From positions 1,116,001 to 1,180,000 of the forward strand of contig JADILM010000007.1 in NCBI GenBank assembly GCA_016617785.1: 64,000 bases of DNA, given 5' to 3'. Of the stretch, positions 10,542 to 23,124 are shown piece after piece. The notes under the pieces were generated by a model, which was not told where the DNA came from, made no database searches, and saw only the letters and a program-made list of their open reading frames with translations. Every line of letters starts with the position of its first letter. Position 1 is the first letter of the stretch. This stretch comes from Sporobolomyces roseus. Lineage: Eukaryota > Basidiomycota > Microbotryomycetes > Sporidiobolales > Sporidiobolaceae. Made by a program: the position numbers and the translations under genes.

Positions 10542-13500
10542 ATGCCCAATAGACATTCACCCGACTCTCATCCTCCTCAGTCGACCTTGTCCTCTTCACC
10601 GACGCGTTACGAAGCGTCGAATCGAATCCCACCTCCTCCGCCTTTGTCTTCTCCAGCGAATCTAAGGCAACCTTCAAATCGAGGAGGCAGCGGGAGCAGT
10701 TCCGGCTCAAGTTTACCGACTGGAAGTGGGAGCAGTAGAGGGTTATCTCCAGTACGAGATTACAGAGGGGACAAAGCGAGGTCAGGGAGCGGTGACAGTT
10801 TGAATGCTTCCGGAAGAGAAATGGAAGCTGCAGGAGGACCTCGGAGTAACTCTACTGGCCAGCATTCAGCATCGAGTAGTAGTAGGAATGCTAGGCAGGA
10901 AGCTTCAGATCCAGGATTAGCGGGTAGGGGCGCTGGAAATGTTAGTGGAGGTTTAATGAAAGGTCACCTACCTCCGATCAACACTCATCTACAACCTGGA
11001 GGTCGCAAGTCTCCTTCCCTATCATCCCCTACGAGTGCTACATACGATGCATCTTCCTCTTCCCATCATTCGCATCGCTCGTCCCTTCTCGCTCACCCTC
11101 GACCCCTTCAACCGAATGCGCATTCAGGCCCTTCCTCGAGCTCGCATCGACAAACTCCATCTCCCACATTCCCTCCTCCAGCAAACTCTTCGACTTCTTC
11201 AACATCTCATCGCTCAGCAGGCGGATCAAACTCTCACTCTCATCAACCTCCTTCTCGACCGGGAAGTGCAGCTTCTCAGAATCGATTACCTGGATCTTCG
11301 GAAGGTCACGAGTTAGTTGAACGGGAACGAGACAGAGGGAGACGGAGGGGAGATTCTGGTGCGAGTGGAGAGAGCGCAAGTGGAGGCGGAGGAGAACGAA
11401 GTGGAGGGAAACGAACCGGCAGTCCAACGACTTGTGCGAAGTGTGACTTGCCGATGACCGGTCAATTTGTGAGAGCGCTCGGTACGGTGTATCATCTCGA
11501 TTGTTTCCGGTGTCTCGTAGGCTCAAGTCTCTCTCCCTTGATTTTCGAGAACGAGATTTTTGACTTCATTCTCATTCGAAATAGGACTGTAACAAGGTCG
11601 TCGCCGCTAAGTTCTTTCCTATTGAGTCTCCCGATGGTTCCGGACGACAAACTCCATTGTGCGAAACCGATTACTTCCGACGACTGAATCTACTCTGCTC
11701 GAAGTGCGGTGCTGCGCTGCGAGGTAGCTACATCACGGCTCTCGGTAAGTACCCAATTACATCTCTGTCCTACTTTGGGAGACTCACTGATTTCCGTTCG
11801 CTTTTGATAGACATGAAATTCCACGTGGAGCACTTCACTTGTTCGGTCTGTCCGACCGTTTTCGGACCTCAAGATTCTTACTACGAACACGCAGGATCCG
11901 TATATTGTCACTTCCACTACTCGACACGGTTTGCGGTCAAGTGTACTGGCTGTAGAACGGCGATTCTGAAACAGTTCGTCGAGATCAACCGAAACTCAAT
12001 CGACGAACATTGGCATCCAGAATGCTACATGATTCACAAAGTAAGTCTACTCCGCCGCTTCTCTCAGAACAAGATAGCTGATTACATTGAATGTATTAGT
12101 TCTGGAACATCAAGCTAGCTCCTGCACCGAAAACTAATCAAGAAACTCTCCCTGCCCCTCCTACCGATCCCAACTCGACCGATCATTCTACTCCTCTCGA
12201 TCCTCCCACCTCTCCCATCACGGCACTCGCTCCGACTGCTCCTCAGCCCGATTACGTACAGCAAGAAGAGTCGGAGACCCCTTCTTCCCTCAAATCTCGC
12301 CAAAAGCATATGGAAGAACAAGTCTATCGAATCTGGACCATCCTTTCAGCTTTCGAGGAGAGCTCTGCTGCCTGTATCTCGGAGATGCTGAGACACGTTA
12401 GTTCGGGTCATTACATGGAGGGAGTGAGAATGGCGGAAAAGTTCGTTCTTCATGTTGAAACGCTCTTTGCCGCTATCGACGACCTGAACAGCGCATTTCG
12501 ATCATCTGGAAGCAAAGGTATGTCACGATCATCGTCTCTCGAAATCAGAGAGGAGCTGATTTGTATGACCTCGGAACCAGAAATGTCACACGTCCGAGAA
12601 GCTCGAATGCTTTGCAAAAAAGTCGTCAACTTCTTCATGCTCCTCTCGCACACTCATGAAACAGGAGCACGCAAGATGTCGATCACTCAAGAACTCCTCT
12701 CTTTGGTCACTGGTCTCGCTCATTACCTCAAGATCCTGATTCGAATCGCTCTCACCGGATCCCTCAAGCTCGAACGAGATTTCGCCAACACTTCTGCTAT
12801 CGGTATCTTCCTCGGACGACTTGATCGACTGGCTCGCGACCCCGATGCAAACCGAATGGCTCAAGCTGGTAGTGAACCTTCTTCTCGATCCTCCAGTCGT
12901 GAAGGTCCGAACAGTCGGAAGAACTCGACAGGTCATTCGTCATCGACGAACGGAGGAGCGACAAACGGTTCGAGAGATTCCGGCTCAACGATTGTCGCGA
13001 GCAGCAGCAAACCTCGACCTTACGGCTATCGATCTCTTACTCGAGCAGTCGGAACTCTCGTCGGCCAAGGCGAAGCGACTACGGATCTCTGCGAAGGATG
13101 TCGGCTCACCGTGGAGGAGGAATGCGCTCGACTCGGCACTTCGATTCGATGGCATCTTCCCTGCCTCAAATGCAACCACTGCGGAAGAATCGCTTCGAAA
13201 GAGCAGATCCCGCCAGATTCGAAGGACGAGGTCTACGTCAGAAGTTTCGTGTGGACAGAGATGGATCCGGAAGGTCACGGAGGTGGCGCGACGTTCTGTA
13301 AAGAATGCGCGAAGAGGGACCGAGGTGGAAGTCTCGAGGACACAACCGATGGTTTCGAGTATGTGACGAGACTCGAGCAATATGCCTTCCTACTGTGTGT
13401 TGCTCTCAACAAGCTGTATGGAAGATTGAAGCAAAGAGGAGTAGTTCCAGCTTGTTCGTCTCTCGTTCTCTCATTCATTGTCTGTTTTGTCTCGTTTGGC

Positions 13501-15892
13501 TGATCTTCGTGACCTTCAATAGACGACGAGCAACAAGATGGCGAACGATCACTCTACGACACGTATCGAGATTCGACCGACATCAAGCGAATGAAATCAG
13601 TTCAACTAGATCGCAAACTCTCTTCGACGACTGCGCGGATACCGAAACGATCGACTGTCGTTCAGTCACCTTCTGGACGTACAGCTCAGAGCGATGACTC
13701 GACATTCCAGCTATTCCAGACGAAACCTCCAGTTCCTTCGAGAAAAGATCAACCGATTGTCGACCCAATTCGAGGAACCGTCATTCCCCGCCAAAATCTC
13801 ACTCCCATTCCATCCGGAGCTTCGACTCCCTCCTCTTCCTCCACCGCCTCGACACCTCGACTACCACATCTCGAACCCTCTCCAGTCGAGGAACGACACC
13901 GACAATCGGCAGTTACTCCTTCATTCGCCTCTCCTCCACTCACTGGTCCCCATCATCATCATGCTCCGTCTCAATCGATTCATCACGTTCAACCTACTCC
14001 TTCTCAACCTACCGCTTCTCCTCAGCGACCAGGCTTCCATCGAGCTACGACAGCCGTTCGAATCGTCGACGAACAACCCGATATCACTCCTCAGCAAGAG
14101 GGCCCCGTTCTTGGGGGTGTCGCAGAACCGACTCAAGACGAGGAAGGAATCACCCTCGCAGATCTACCGAAAGTTATGGAAGCAGAGCAGAAACGAGCTG
14201 AACAACGACATTACTTCCCGAACAAACTCCTCTCCGAACTTTCCGCCCTCGAGTACTTCATCGTCAAGCATGTCGCTGCCGTCCTCCTTGCGAGCGAAAC
14301 GAGCGCACTCCGAGACGTTGCACCTCTCGATGACTTGCTCGAGATCATTGATGCTCGAAAGAACACGTTCTGGGGAAAGCTTTTCAAAGGAGGAAATGAA
14401 CAGAAAAAGGTCAAGAAAAAGGGTGAGCTTTCTCTTTCTCAGTCTTTGCGAGCTACTGCTAATACAGAGCGTATGTTGTAGGCGTCTTCGCAATCCCTCT
14501 CGATGTTCTTGTCGAGCGGAACGGAGCCGATTCGATGCATGGTGCAGGTCCAGGATCGCTTCGAATTCCCTCGTTCGTTGACGATGTCATCTCAGCGATG
14601 AAGCAGATGGGTAAGTCACTTTTCATCTCGGCTTATGTTGCGAAACAGTCCTTGAGTGCGTCCGATTCGGTTCACAGATATGTCGATTGAGGGAATCTTC
14701 CGAAAGAACGGAAACATTCGACGACTGAAGGATCTCTCTGAAGCTCTTGACCGCGACTCGAGCTCGATCAACCTGTCCGATGAGAACCCGGTACAACTCG
14801 CTGCCCTCCTCAAGAAGTTCCTACGAGATTTGCCCGATCCTCTCATGACTTTCAAACTTTTCCATCTTTTCATCGCAGCTCAACGTGAATCTCATTTCTC
14901 AATCAGTCGCTTATCAGTAGATGCTGACAATGCATCGAACAATGCACAGGCATCGAGGACACAACTCAACGGAAGAAGATCTTGCATCTTTGCTGCTGCT
15001 TGATGCCGAAACCCCACCGCGATACGATGGAGGTTCTCTTCGTTTTCCTCAAATGGGTCGCCTCATTCTCGCACGTCGATGAAGAGACTGGCTCAAAGAT
15101 GGACCTGCAGAACCTCGCTACCGTCATCTCGCCGAATATCCTTTACGCAAAGGGTAAAGATCCTGCTCGAGACGAAAGTTTCTCGGCTGCTCGAGCCGTG
15201 CACGAGCTGCTCGAACTACAAGATGACTTCTGGGAGGTGAGCTGCACATCTCTGTTCTCCTCTGCCTGTACCCAAGCTGACCGTCAACCTTCTCAGGTTC
15301 CGACTGAATGTCTTTCGATTCTCAACGATCAAGAGCTGTTCGCCAACCCTTCGCAACTCACCTCGAAGGAGATCCTTGCTCGGACAGAGAATCACTTGAG
15401 CGGGCGCGTTGGGAATGGAAGAGGAGGAGTGTCGATCACTCGAGGCGAAGCTAGTCCGGCTCAGCGACCAGGTCTCCAAGGTGCGTCTTCCTTCTGCTCG
15501 CGGCGTCTCTCCCTCGACTCACAGTCGCTTCTCATACTACAGAAGCTTGGTCCGCACCAGCTGTACCAGGAATGCGACCAATGTCGACCCATGCAGCCCC
15601 ATCTCATCGCAACTACCAAGATCGACCCATCTCCTTTTCAGCACAGAACTTCCCACCGGCCGGCTCGAACGGTGCTTCTCTATCGTCTCCTACCACTCGG
15701 CACTTCCCCAACTCTCCTTACGGTCCAAACGTCTCACCAGCTGAACGACGAGGAGCCTCGGAAGGACTCCCTCCTCCTCAACCTTCTCCTCGGGGAGAAT
15801 ACCCTCACCCTCCCCCATCTTCTCAACAGAACCGACAACAACATCCTTATGTACAGCAGCAACAGCAAAACCAGCCTGTTCGACAGCGTTGA
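10542..15892 (+). CDS. LRG1: LIM-domain Rho GTPase-activating protein, Lrg1 type
   Basis: A large multi-exon gene. A long Ser-rich disordered N-terminus (about 10542-11420) precedes LIM domains. LIM1 starts 'CAKCDLPMTGQFV' (about 11432), LIM2 'CSKCGAALRGSYI' (about 11695) and LIM3 'CTGCRTAILKQF' (about 11942). A fourth zinc-binding half-repeat, 'CEGCRLTVEEEC', lies near 13090. The RhoGAP domain spans about 14490-15270. It has the arginine-finger segment 'MSIEGIFRKNGNIRRL' and later 'NLATVISPNILY', the conserved second GAP helix. The C-terminus is a Pro/Gln-rich tail ending 'QQQQQNQPVRQR'. LIM repeats plus one RhoGAP domain is the Lrg1/Rga architecture; three LIM repeats before a helical region favours Lrg1. 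In yeasts Lrg1 turns off Rho1 in cell-wall integrity and 1,3-beta-glucan control. About nine introns are inferred. The family is firm; exact splice sites in the tail are less so. Confidence 0.9.
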
Positions 15893-16557
15893 AAGCTCGT
15901 CGTTTCTATTTAGCTTAGAAAGTATCTATTCCTAGCAATTCTGCACTCTGCCTCCCTCTCTCCCTCTCTTCGATCCTCCTCACTCGACGCAGTACTCGTC
16001 ACACCTCACTTACGATCATACCCTTGATACCCACTCCCTCCCTCCTAGCTCTCGTATTTTTTTCCACTCTGCGATACCCATTCCTCTCCCTTTTTCCTTT
16101 CTAACGAATCACTTCCTGTTTCTCTTGCTACCTCGTAACTATTCGGCATTCGAGACGTCTGTTATCGAATGTCCATTCTTGGAATATCCAATCTTGAACT
16201 ATTTTGATTCGAGAGAGAGACTTCAATGAGAAAGAGTGAAAAATGATCGATAGTCTAGCTTGCTTTCCTTTCCTCCACTACATCATCAGATCAACTAGAT
16301 CTACGCAGCGATCTCGAGATTCGCTCAGAGGATCTAACAAGAAGAAACGACCTGAACCCTCACTGACTTCAAGGCTCTTCCCTCTCTCTTCCTCTTCCTT
16401 CAACTTTGATCTACATCGCTTCTCGCCAAACAGCAACGATCGACCTTGACAACTCGCCTGGTAGCTTCACACAACTCTAAACGAGAGTCCACAGCAACAC
16501 AAGAGCGCGTCAATCGTCAGCGGAATCGGCAGAGTCTTCCGAAAGATATAGAATCGG
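15893..16557. other. Intergenic stretch between LRG1 and SYG1
   Basis: About 0.66 kb between two genes on the same strand. It should hold the LRG1 3' UTR and the SYG1 promoter. There are CT-rich runs and a T-run near 16059. No exon is seen. Confidence 0.4.
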
Positions 16558-19500
16558 ATGAAGTTTGCTCGTTATCTCGCGTCTCATGTCATAGATGAAT
16601 GGAGAACTCGTTATGTCGATTGTGAGCTGCACTTTCCTCCCTCTGCTCCCAGCTGCAGCCTCCCACTTCGAACTTGCCAAGGCGACCGTTTTTGTTTCTC
16701 GCTTTGTCTCGTTCCGATGCTGATCATTCTTTCGGAAGAATAGATCGACAACTAAAGAAACAGATAGGAAGGGCAGAGAATGAATTGATGGAGATGGATG
16801 ATGGCAAGACACCGGAGAGTCGAGCGGGAGGAACGGGAGGAGGTGAGGGGGTTCGAATTCCTCCTCGAAAGAGACAAACGACGGAGAGTGGAACGTCAAT
16901 TGAGCCGCCGAAGCACGCTGCAGAGGATTACGAGGCACATGAGATTGATCTGGAAAGGGGAGAAGAGGCGGAGGATTCAGACGACGACGAACGGATAAAC
17001 AACACAATGTCGAAATCTCCCGACACCTACGATCAAGGCCACCTCTCAAGACGAGATACAGATTATGACTCAACCTCCCGCGATCGACCTTCGACCTCTC
17101 GACGAATATCGGGCATGTCGGCATCTGATCGAGAACAGTCAGACGAAACGACGAGAACAGGGTCAAATCTGGTCCCGAAATCCTCACCTTCTCGTAAGGG
17201 CAGCCGGAATCCTCTTTCGAAAACTTCTGCGGATCTTTTCAAGCCTGGAATGGAACGTTTGCGGTCTTCCGACGAACGACAGACCCTCAGGAAATGGAGG
17301 TTTGGTTTGACCCACAAGAATTCGCTCGAAGAAGTCTTCGAAAAGATCCCTCCTCAGTCTCAACGTTTCTTCAAGCTCACAGACAAGGAGTTATCCAAAG
17401 TCGGAGCCTTCTGGGCGGATCGGATGGAGCAGGCTTGGAAACGATTTGATGAATTGGAGGGACAATGGAAAGAGCTCGCAGGTACGCTCTTCTCTCCCTT
17501 CATTCGCCTGATCTACTTGCCGAACTGACGATGCTGCGCGTACAGATCACAAGAAGGAGTATCAAGCGTCGAGAAGTCACGAAATGCACGCTCCGAAAGC
17601 GCTCAAGTCGGTTCTTCCCAAACATGCTCACTCACTTCCCGGTTCCAATCTCGTTCGACGTACTTTCGCTGCTCGAGGTCACAACGCTGGACAAACGACG
17701 AAGGACCATTCTTCAGGCGACGAGCAGACAACACCGACAGACGATAAGGGCAAATCTCCAGCGTCTGATGATGCTGATCCCAATGCGAAACAACGTGCTG
17801 CTCTACGTCACGGTCGACCAGAAGAATACACTCACGCTCGTAGCAAACTCAAGCTAGCCAGTAAGCCTTCGAACTTGCCTCGTGATCGCTTGTCTCTAAC
17901 CTGTTCCATTTCTCCAGCTTTCGAATTCTATCGATATCTCGGGATGGTCAAAAGTTACCGAGTGCTCAACCGAACCGGATTCGCAAAGGTGAGCTCACAG
18001 CGTTGTCTCTGATAGACGAGAACAAGCTGATCCTGTTTCGCTTCGAATCGTAGGCGGTCAAGAAATTCGAGAAAGTCACGAGCATTCCCTGCGGTATACA
18101 ATACAAGCCCAAGATCGAGAACAGCGATTTCGTCTCTTCTCCCGAACTCGACGACTTGATCCGAAGAACCGAGGACGCATTCGCTACTGTTTTCGAACAT
18201 GGAAATCGCAAGAAAGCGCTCGAGCGACTTCGAGATTTCGGTCGCAAACAAGATCATCATTTTGCAGCCTGGAGAGCTGGACTACTCATGGGTGCAGCTA
18301 TACCTCTCATGATCGAAGGTCTCGTCATCAGTAAGTCGAAGTTCAGAGTGAGTACATCGGTTGAAGTCGTGCTCACTCCGTTTCCCTCGACTCACAGGTT
18401 GGCGATCTGAAACACGAAGAACCCTTCCGTATTGGGGTGCTCTACTGCAGCTATTCGGAGCTTGCTATCTCCCAGTCTTTTTTTCTCTCGCTTTCTTCAT
18501 CAACCTCGCAACTTGGAATTATGGTCGAATCAACTATGTTCTCATCTTTGAGCTCGATGTACGTTCTCAATCTTTTATCCTTGCCTTTTTACAGAGCCAT
18601 TGGCTGATGAGGTTGCATTGCAGGTTCGAAGCAAACTCGATTTCCATCAATACCTCGAAGTGAGCTCTCTTTCATTCTTGCTCAGACCTCCCCGCTCACT
18701 CTGACTCTCAATTGTTCAGATTCCGGCTGTACTATTCTTCGTCCTCTCACTCTTCTTCTGGGCCGCATTCTCGAACTTCTGGCCCGAACACATCCACCCC
18801 TCGGCCTATCCGCTAGCGTGGCTCGTCTTCACCCTCGCACTCCTTCTCAATCCTCTCAACGTCTTCTACGCCTCCTCGCGATGGTGGATGGCGAGATCGA
18901 TGCTACGAGTCGTTTCTTCGGGAGTCGTTGCTGTCAGATTCAGAGATTTCTTCTTGGGTGATGAACTCAACTCGATCTACTACTCTGTGCGCTCAGCGTT
19001 CACGAAGATCTCTCGCTCTAATATGCGCTGACCGATTTTCTCGAACACGGTGAGTGCAGATCTACAATCTCGGGTTCCTCTACTGCACCTACAACAAAGG
19101 TTGGCCGGACGACGTTCAATCAATCTGCTCAACAAACAAGACTTGGACGACCGCTGTACTCGCATCTCTACCACCTTTCTTCCGTCTCGGTCAATCAATT
19201 CGTCGTTACATCGATTCGGACGGTTTGACGTGAGTTGCGACTTTCTCAGTCGATAGTCGATCCAAGATACTGAGACTTCTCAATCGTTCGCAGGCTGCAC
19301 TTGCTCAACAGTGGCAAGTACTCAGCTACGATTATCTACTTTTTCTTCTACTTTAATTGGAGGATCGACTTGACGAGAAGCGGTTCAAGTGATGATTGGC
19401 GTCTCGCTCTTTTCATCGTTTTCGCAACCATCAACTCGATCTACGTTGCTTCATGGGGTATGCTTCTGAGCCTGATCAATTCATCCTCTCCGCGCCCTCA

Positions 19501-20592
19501 TTGACTCTTGGTTCATTTACAGATGTTCTCCTCGATTGGTCTCTCGGAAAGCGAAACTCGAAACATCCTTACCTTCGTCAAGAACTCGGTTACTTCAAGG
19601 ACAATTGGTGGCTCTACTACGTCTTCTCCGTCGTCAACGTCATCTTGCGATTCTCCTGGGTCTTGTACCTCGCGCCGAGTCCTAGTCCGAGTGTGCAGAG
19701 CTATATCATCGCTCTCGTTGAGGCTGCGAGGAGGATCATGTGGAACACTTTCCGTGTTGAAGCTGAACATATCGGTGCGTCTAACTTTTCCCCTTCTTTC
19801 TTCTTCGATCTGCATGCTTGGAGTGCTGACCTCTTCTTTGCATGGGTAGGTAATCGTGATGGTTACCGTGTTACGAGAGACGTATCTCTACCGTACATGA
19901 CTGTTAATTCGCCTGAAGCAAACGGACGACTCCCAGCTGATGAAGAAGACGATGATTCCTCCCTTCCCTTCAAACAACGCTTCTTCGCTACTTCTCATCG
20001 ACTCCACGCTTCACTCGTCAAGAACCTCGAACCCGTGATCGATGTCGTCGTCGAACAAACTGGATGGTGGAAGGAAGGTTGGACAGCGAGGAAAGATGGA
20101 CAGAAAGATAGTGACGACGATGACGAGGGAGTGGAAGATGGTGCAGAGCAACTTCAAGTCCCTGGACAATGCGTACCGAGGAAGAAACCGAGTAAAGAGA
20201 AAGTTCAGAGGAGGAGAAGGAGAAGAAGTACGGTTGATGGAGGTGAAAGTCCTTCTTCTGAAGCATCGACAAGCGACGAAGCAGTCAACCCGAATCCGAG
20301 GAAGGGAAGTCGACAAGATCTTGACGAGGAGGCAGTCATGTCGCCGGACGAGTTGGAAGAAAAGACGGAGGAGGAGGATGGTGAACAAGACATTGGATCG
20401 CAGAGGATGAACGACGAGCAGGAACGCTCTCCCAACAGGCGGAAGATGAGGAAGTTGAGTAGTGATAACGATGAGGATCGCGAAGAGGAGCGGGAGAGCA
20501 GGAACGAACCGGATTCAGCGAGGGCATCGATGACGGGCGACGAGGAGATGCAGAAAGAGATGGACGAGGCAGAGAGGATGAGGAATATCTGA
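16558..20592 (+). CDS. SYG1: SPX-EXS membrane protein, Syg1/XPR1 family
   Basis: The first exon encodes 'MKFARYLASHVIDEWRTRYV', the canonical SPX start. An intron at 16622-16743 joins 'YVD' to 'YRQLKKQIGRAE', confirming both frame and start. The SPX domain has a long acidic and Ser-rich insertion (about 16800-17230) and resumes with 'FKLTDKELSKVGAFWADRM'. The 'GFAKAVKKFEKVT' segment closes SPX. Several membrane segments follow (about 18280-19700), then the EXS domain, including 'ADFLRYWRD'-like positions that I could read only partly. The cytosolic tail is highly charged, to 20592. SPX domains bind inositol pyrophosphates, and XPR1-type proteins export phosphate; yeast Syg1 was found as a suppressor of a G-protein mutant. 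The expected role is phosphate homeostasis at the plasma membrane or Golgi. About eleven introns are inferred. Confidence 0.9.
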
Positions 20593-20776
20593 TGAGCTCG
20601 ACAGGAGGGATAGCTTATTTGATCATCGGAAATTGTACCACTGTTCTTCGCAAACTTTCTCTTAGCTCATTTAGATATACACAGCACTTAATGACATGTC
20701 GATTGTATCTGTTGTTTTCAGATGCTTGATCTTGTACTACTCGAGAGGTTGCGATGAACAATGAACAAAAAAGCGT

Positions 20777-22982
20777 CTAGAAAGAATCCATATCTCCTGG
20801 TCCATCTAGATCTGCATCCTCATCTCCTTCTTCAATCTCCTTAGCCTGTAAGGTTTGACTCCATGCGTCTAGTTAGCAATTAGTCAACGAACTGGATTGA
20901 GCGCGTGCGACTTACGAATCGTTTCTCTTCTTCTCTCGCTTCTTGAGCAGCTTCCAATTCTTTCGAGTGAGCATTCAAAGGATACCTCATAGCCTGAAAT
21001 CGAGCGCAGCGAATTAGTCGTAGTACCAAATAGCAGTGAGAAATGGGTGAAGGCTTACTTTTACACTTTGATTCCTCAATTCCAATAAGAAATTGATCCT
21101 CCTATCAAACTCCTTCAAAGGTTCACCCGTCGAGTACACGTCACCCGTCTCTTTACTCGTCATCTCACCCTTCTCGTGATCGACTTGAGCGACGACCACT
21201 CCGTCCCTGATCGCTTTAGCCACGATGTATTCCGCATCTTCTTCTGAATCGAGCGAGAGTTTTGATGCGATATCGGAGAGAGAAATTCGGGAGTAGGAGA
21301 GGGAGATGGTGCGTAAGGCGGTCTTGATGACGTTGTGTCGGAGACGGGTGATGAGGGTCAAGAGTCGGTCGGAAGTGAAGAGTTCGGAGTGCGTCGAAAG
21401 AGCTGTGTTGAAGGCTTGGATCGATCCAATTCGAACGGCTGTGCGTCGTACAAGGCATCAAATCAGTCCCAAGGATAGAGGGGAAGGGATGTGACTCGTG
21501 ACGACGCACCTTGAGCGATTTCCAAATAAGGTTTCAAACTCTTCTTCAAAACTTCTTCCCTGAAAATCCTCCTCTCCGGAATCTCACCCATCAATAATTC
21601 GACAACCACACTCAACTTGTAGGCGTGTTGGAAGAACCCAGGTGCAGCTTTCAAGTCTGAAGGAGCTCGTCGAATCGATTGAAGTAATGAAGCGTTCGCT
21701 GCTGAATAATCGAGTTGAATCGCTCGGATACGACCTGGAGGCATACGCAATCCTCATCAGTTCGGTAGCGAAGAGATGAGTGAGGAGAGTGTGCTCACCG
21801 ACGTAGTAGTACCATCGAGCTAATTGACTGTTTTGGGCAGTACCTTCTGGGAAAGTGGTTTTCGAAACTAATCGATCGGCTTGCTCGTACAAACCGTGAT
21901 CCAAGTAATTTCTCAAGAGCAGCGGCAGGAGAGTAGCTTGAAGATCGTCGTCGTGGCGGAGGGAAGCGGTACGTTGAGCGGCAAGAAGCGTTCTATTCGA
22001 TCAAGCGGAAGGTTAGACGAGAAGAGGTTGAAGAGGGGAAGAGAGGTCCGTACGGTCGAAGAGCGGCAGTGTCATCCCCTGATAGCTCGTGTAATCGTAC
22101 CCAGTAGAAATAGATCTTTGACATGAGTTGATCCAGAGTTCTTCGATTCAACGCCGAGAATTTCTCAATCAATTCAGTCGAGAATTGTTTGCCCTACAAC
22201 CACTTATCGTCATCAGTATCTCGTTCGACTGAAGGAGACGAAGTGAACGTACCTTTTCGTATTGACCTTGATCCAATAGACTGATCACCACGAGTAAACT
22301 GATGAAACAATCCGCCTCTGGTAATTTCTCTCCGATCTCTCTCAACTCTTCTTCCAACTTCTTCTTCTTGATCATTTCCCTCTTCGCTTCCTTCTCTTGT
22401 GACTTTGCTTTCTCTTTGTCTTCCTCTACTGTAGTCGGTTCAGAGGTCGAAGGTTTCGAAGGAGTCGAGGTTGAATCTTCTACTTCCATCGTGGCATCTT
22501 GAGATTCGGCTGAAGTAGAAGGTGCAGAAGGGTTTCCGAGGAGTTCGACGAGTTGATTCAAACGTTGCGAGTCTATCATCGAGAGAGAACGAGAGAGAGA
22601 ATGCGTCAGCGTTTCCCTTTCCTCCTGCTCTCAAGATCTCAAACCAACAGTGTACTCACCTTTTGGATACAAATTACCATTCCTGATGACTTCTGCCAAG
22701 TTCTCTGCCTTTGATCCGAGTTTGAGTCGTAATTGAGGTAAACTTCTCAATGCCCTCGTCGTGAACCGAGGTTCCAAGAGCTGTACCGCTTGATTCAGGA
22801 GTGATAGATCGTGATGTACGTCTACAGTGTATGCTCTAATTAGCCGGGAGGAAGAGAGAGGAAGAGGTGAGGGATGACGAACTAGAGAGGAGAATCGTGT
22901 AATCTGAAACAGCTGGTGAAGGTTTGACTTCACTTTTGGAGCTCGCAGGAGCTGTAGAGTCGATCATCGAAGCGTCGGGCAT
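20777..22982 (-). CDS. RPN3: 26S proteasome regulatory subunit Rpn3 (PSMD3)
   Basis: The start at 22982 gives [15 protein letters not shown], followed by a helical region with '[15 protein letters not shown]'. The PCI domain contains '[19 protein letters not shown]' and '[12 protein letters not shown]', with the Rpn3 hallmark '[20 protein letters not shown]'. The C-terminus '[20 protein letters not shown]' followed by GPGDMDSF is typical. Rpn3 is a lid subunit of the proteasome 19S particle. A Glu/Lys-Thr/Ser-rich low-complexity insertion lies near 22.35-22.52 kb. About eight introns are inferred. It is divergent from the transporter at 23125, with only about 140 bp between starts, and a proteasome-type promoter could be sought there. 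Confidence 0.92.
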
Positions 22983-23124
22983 CGTGGTTGGTGGTGGAGG
23001 GTGAGTGGTTGAAATTGAACCCTATTCATAAAGGCGAGGTTCGAGCAAACATAATCTAATTCGACTTGGAGAAAATGACGATTGATTTGAATTCCCTCTT
23101 TTCCGTCACCCTCACTCTACTAGA
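22983..23124. promoter_or_regulatory. Compact divergent promoter, RPN3 and AEC transporter
   Basis: Only about 140 bp separate the two start codons, so the genes must share or overlap promoter elements. I do not see a proteasome PACE-type (GGTGGCAAA) match. Confidence 0.5.
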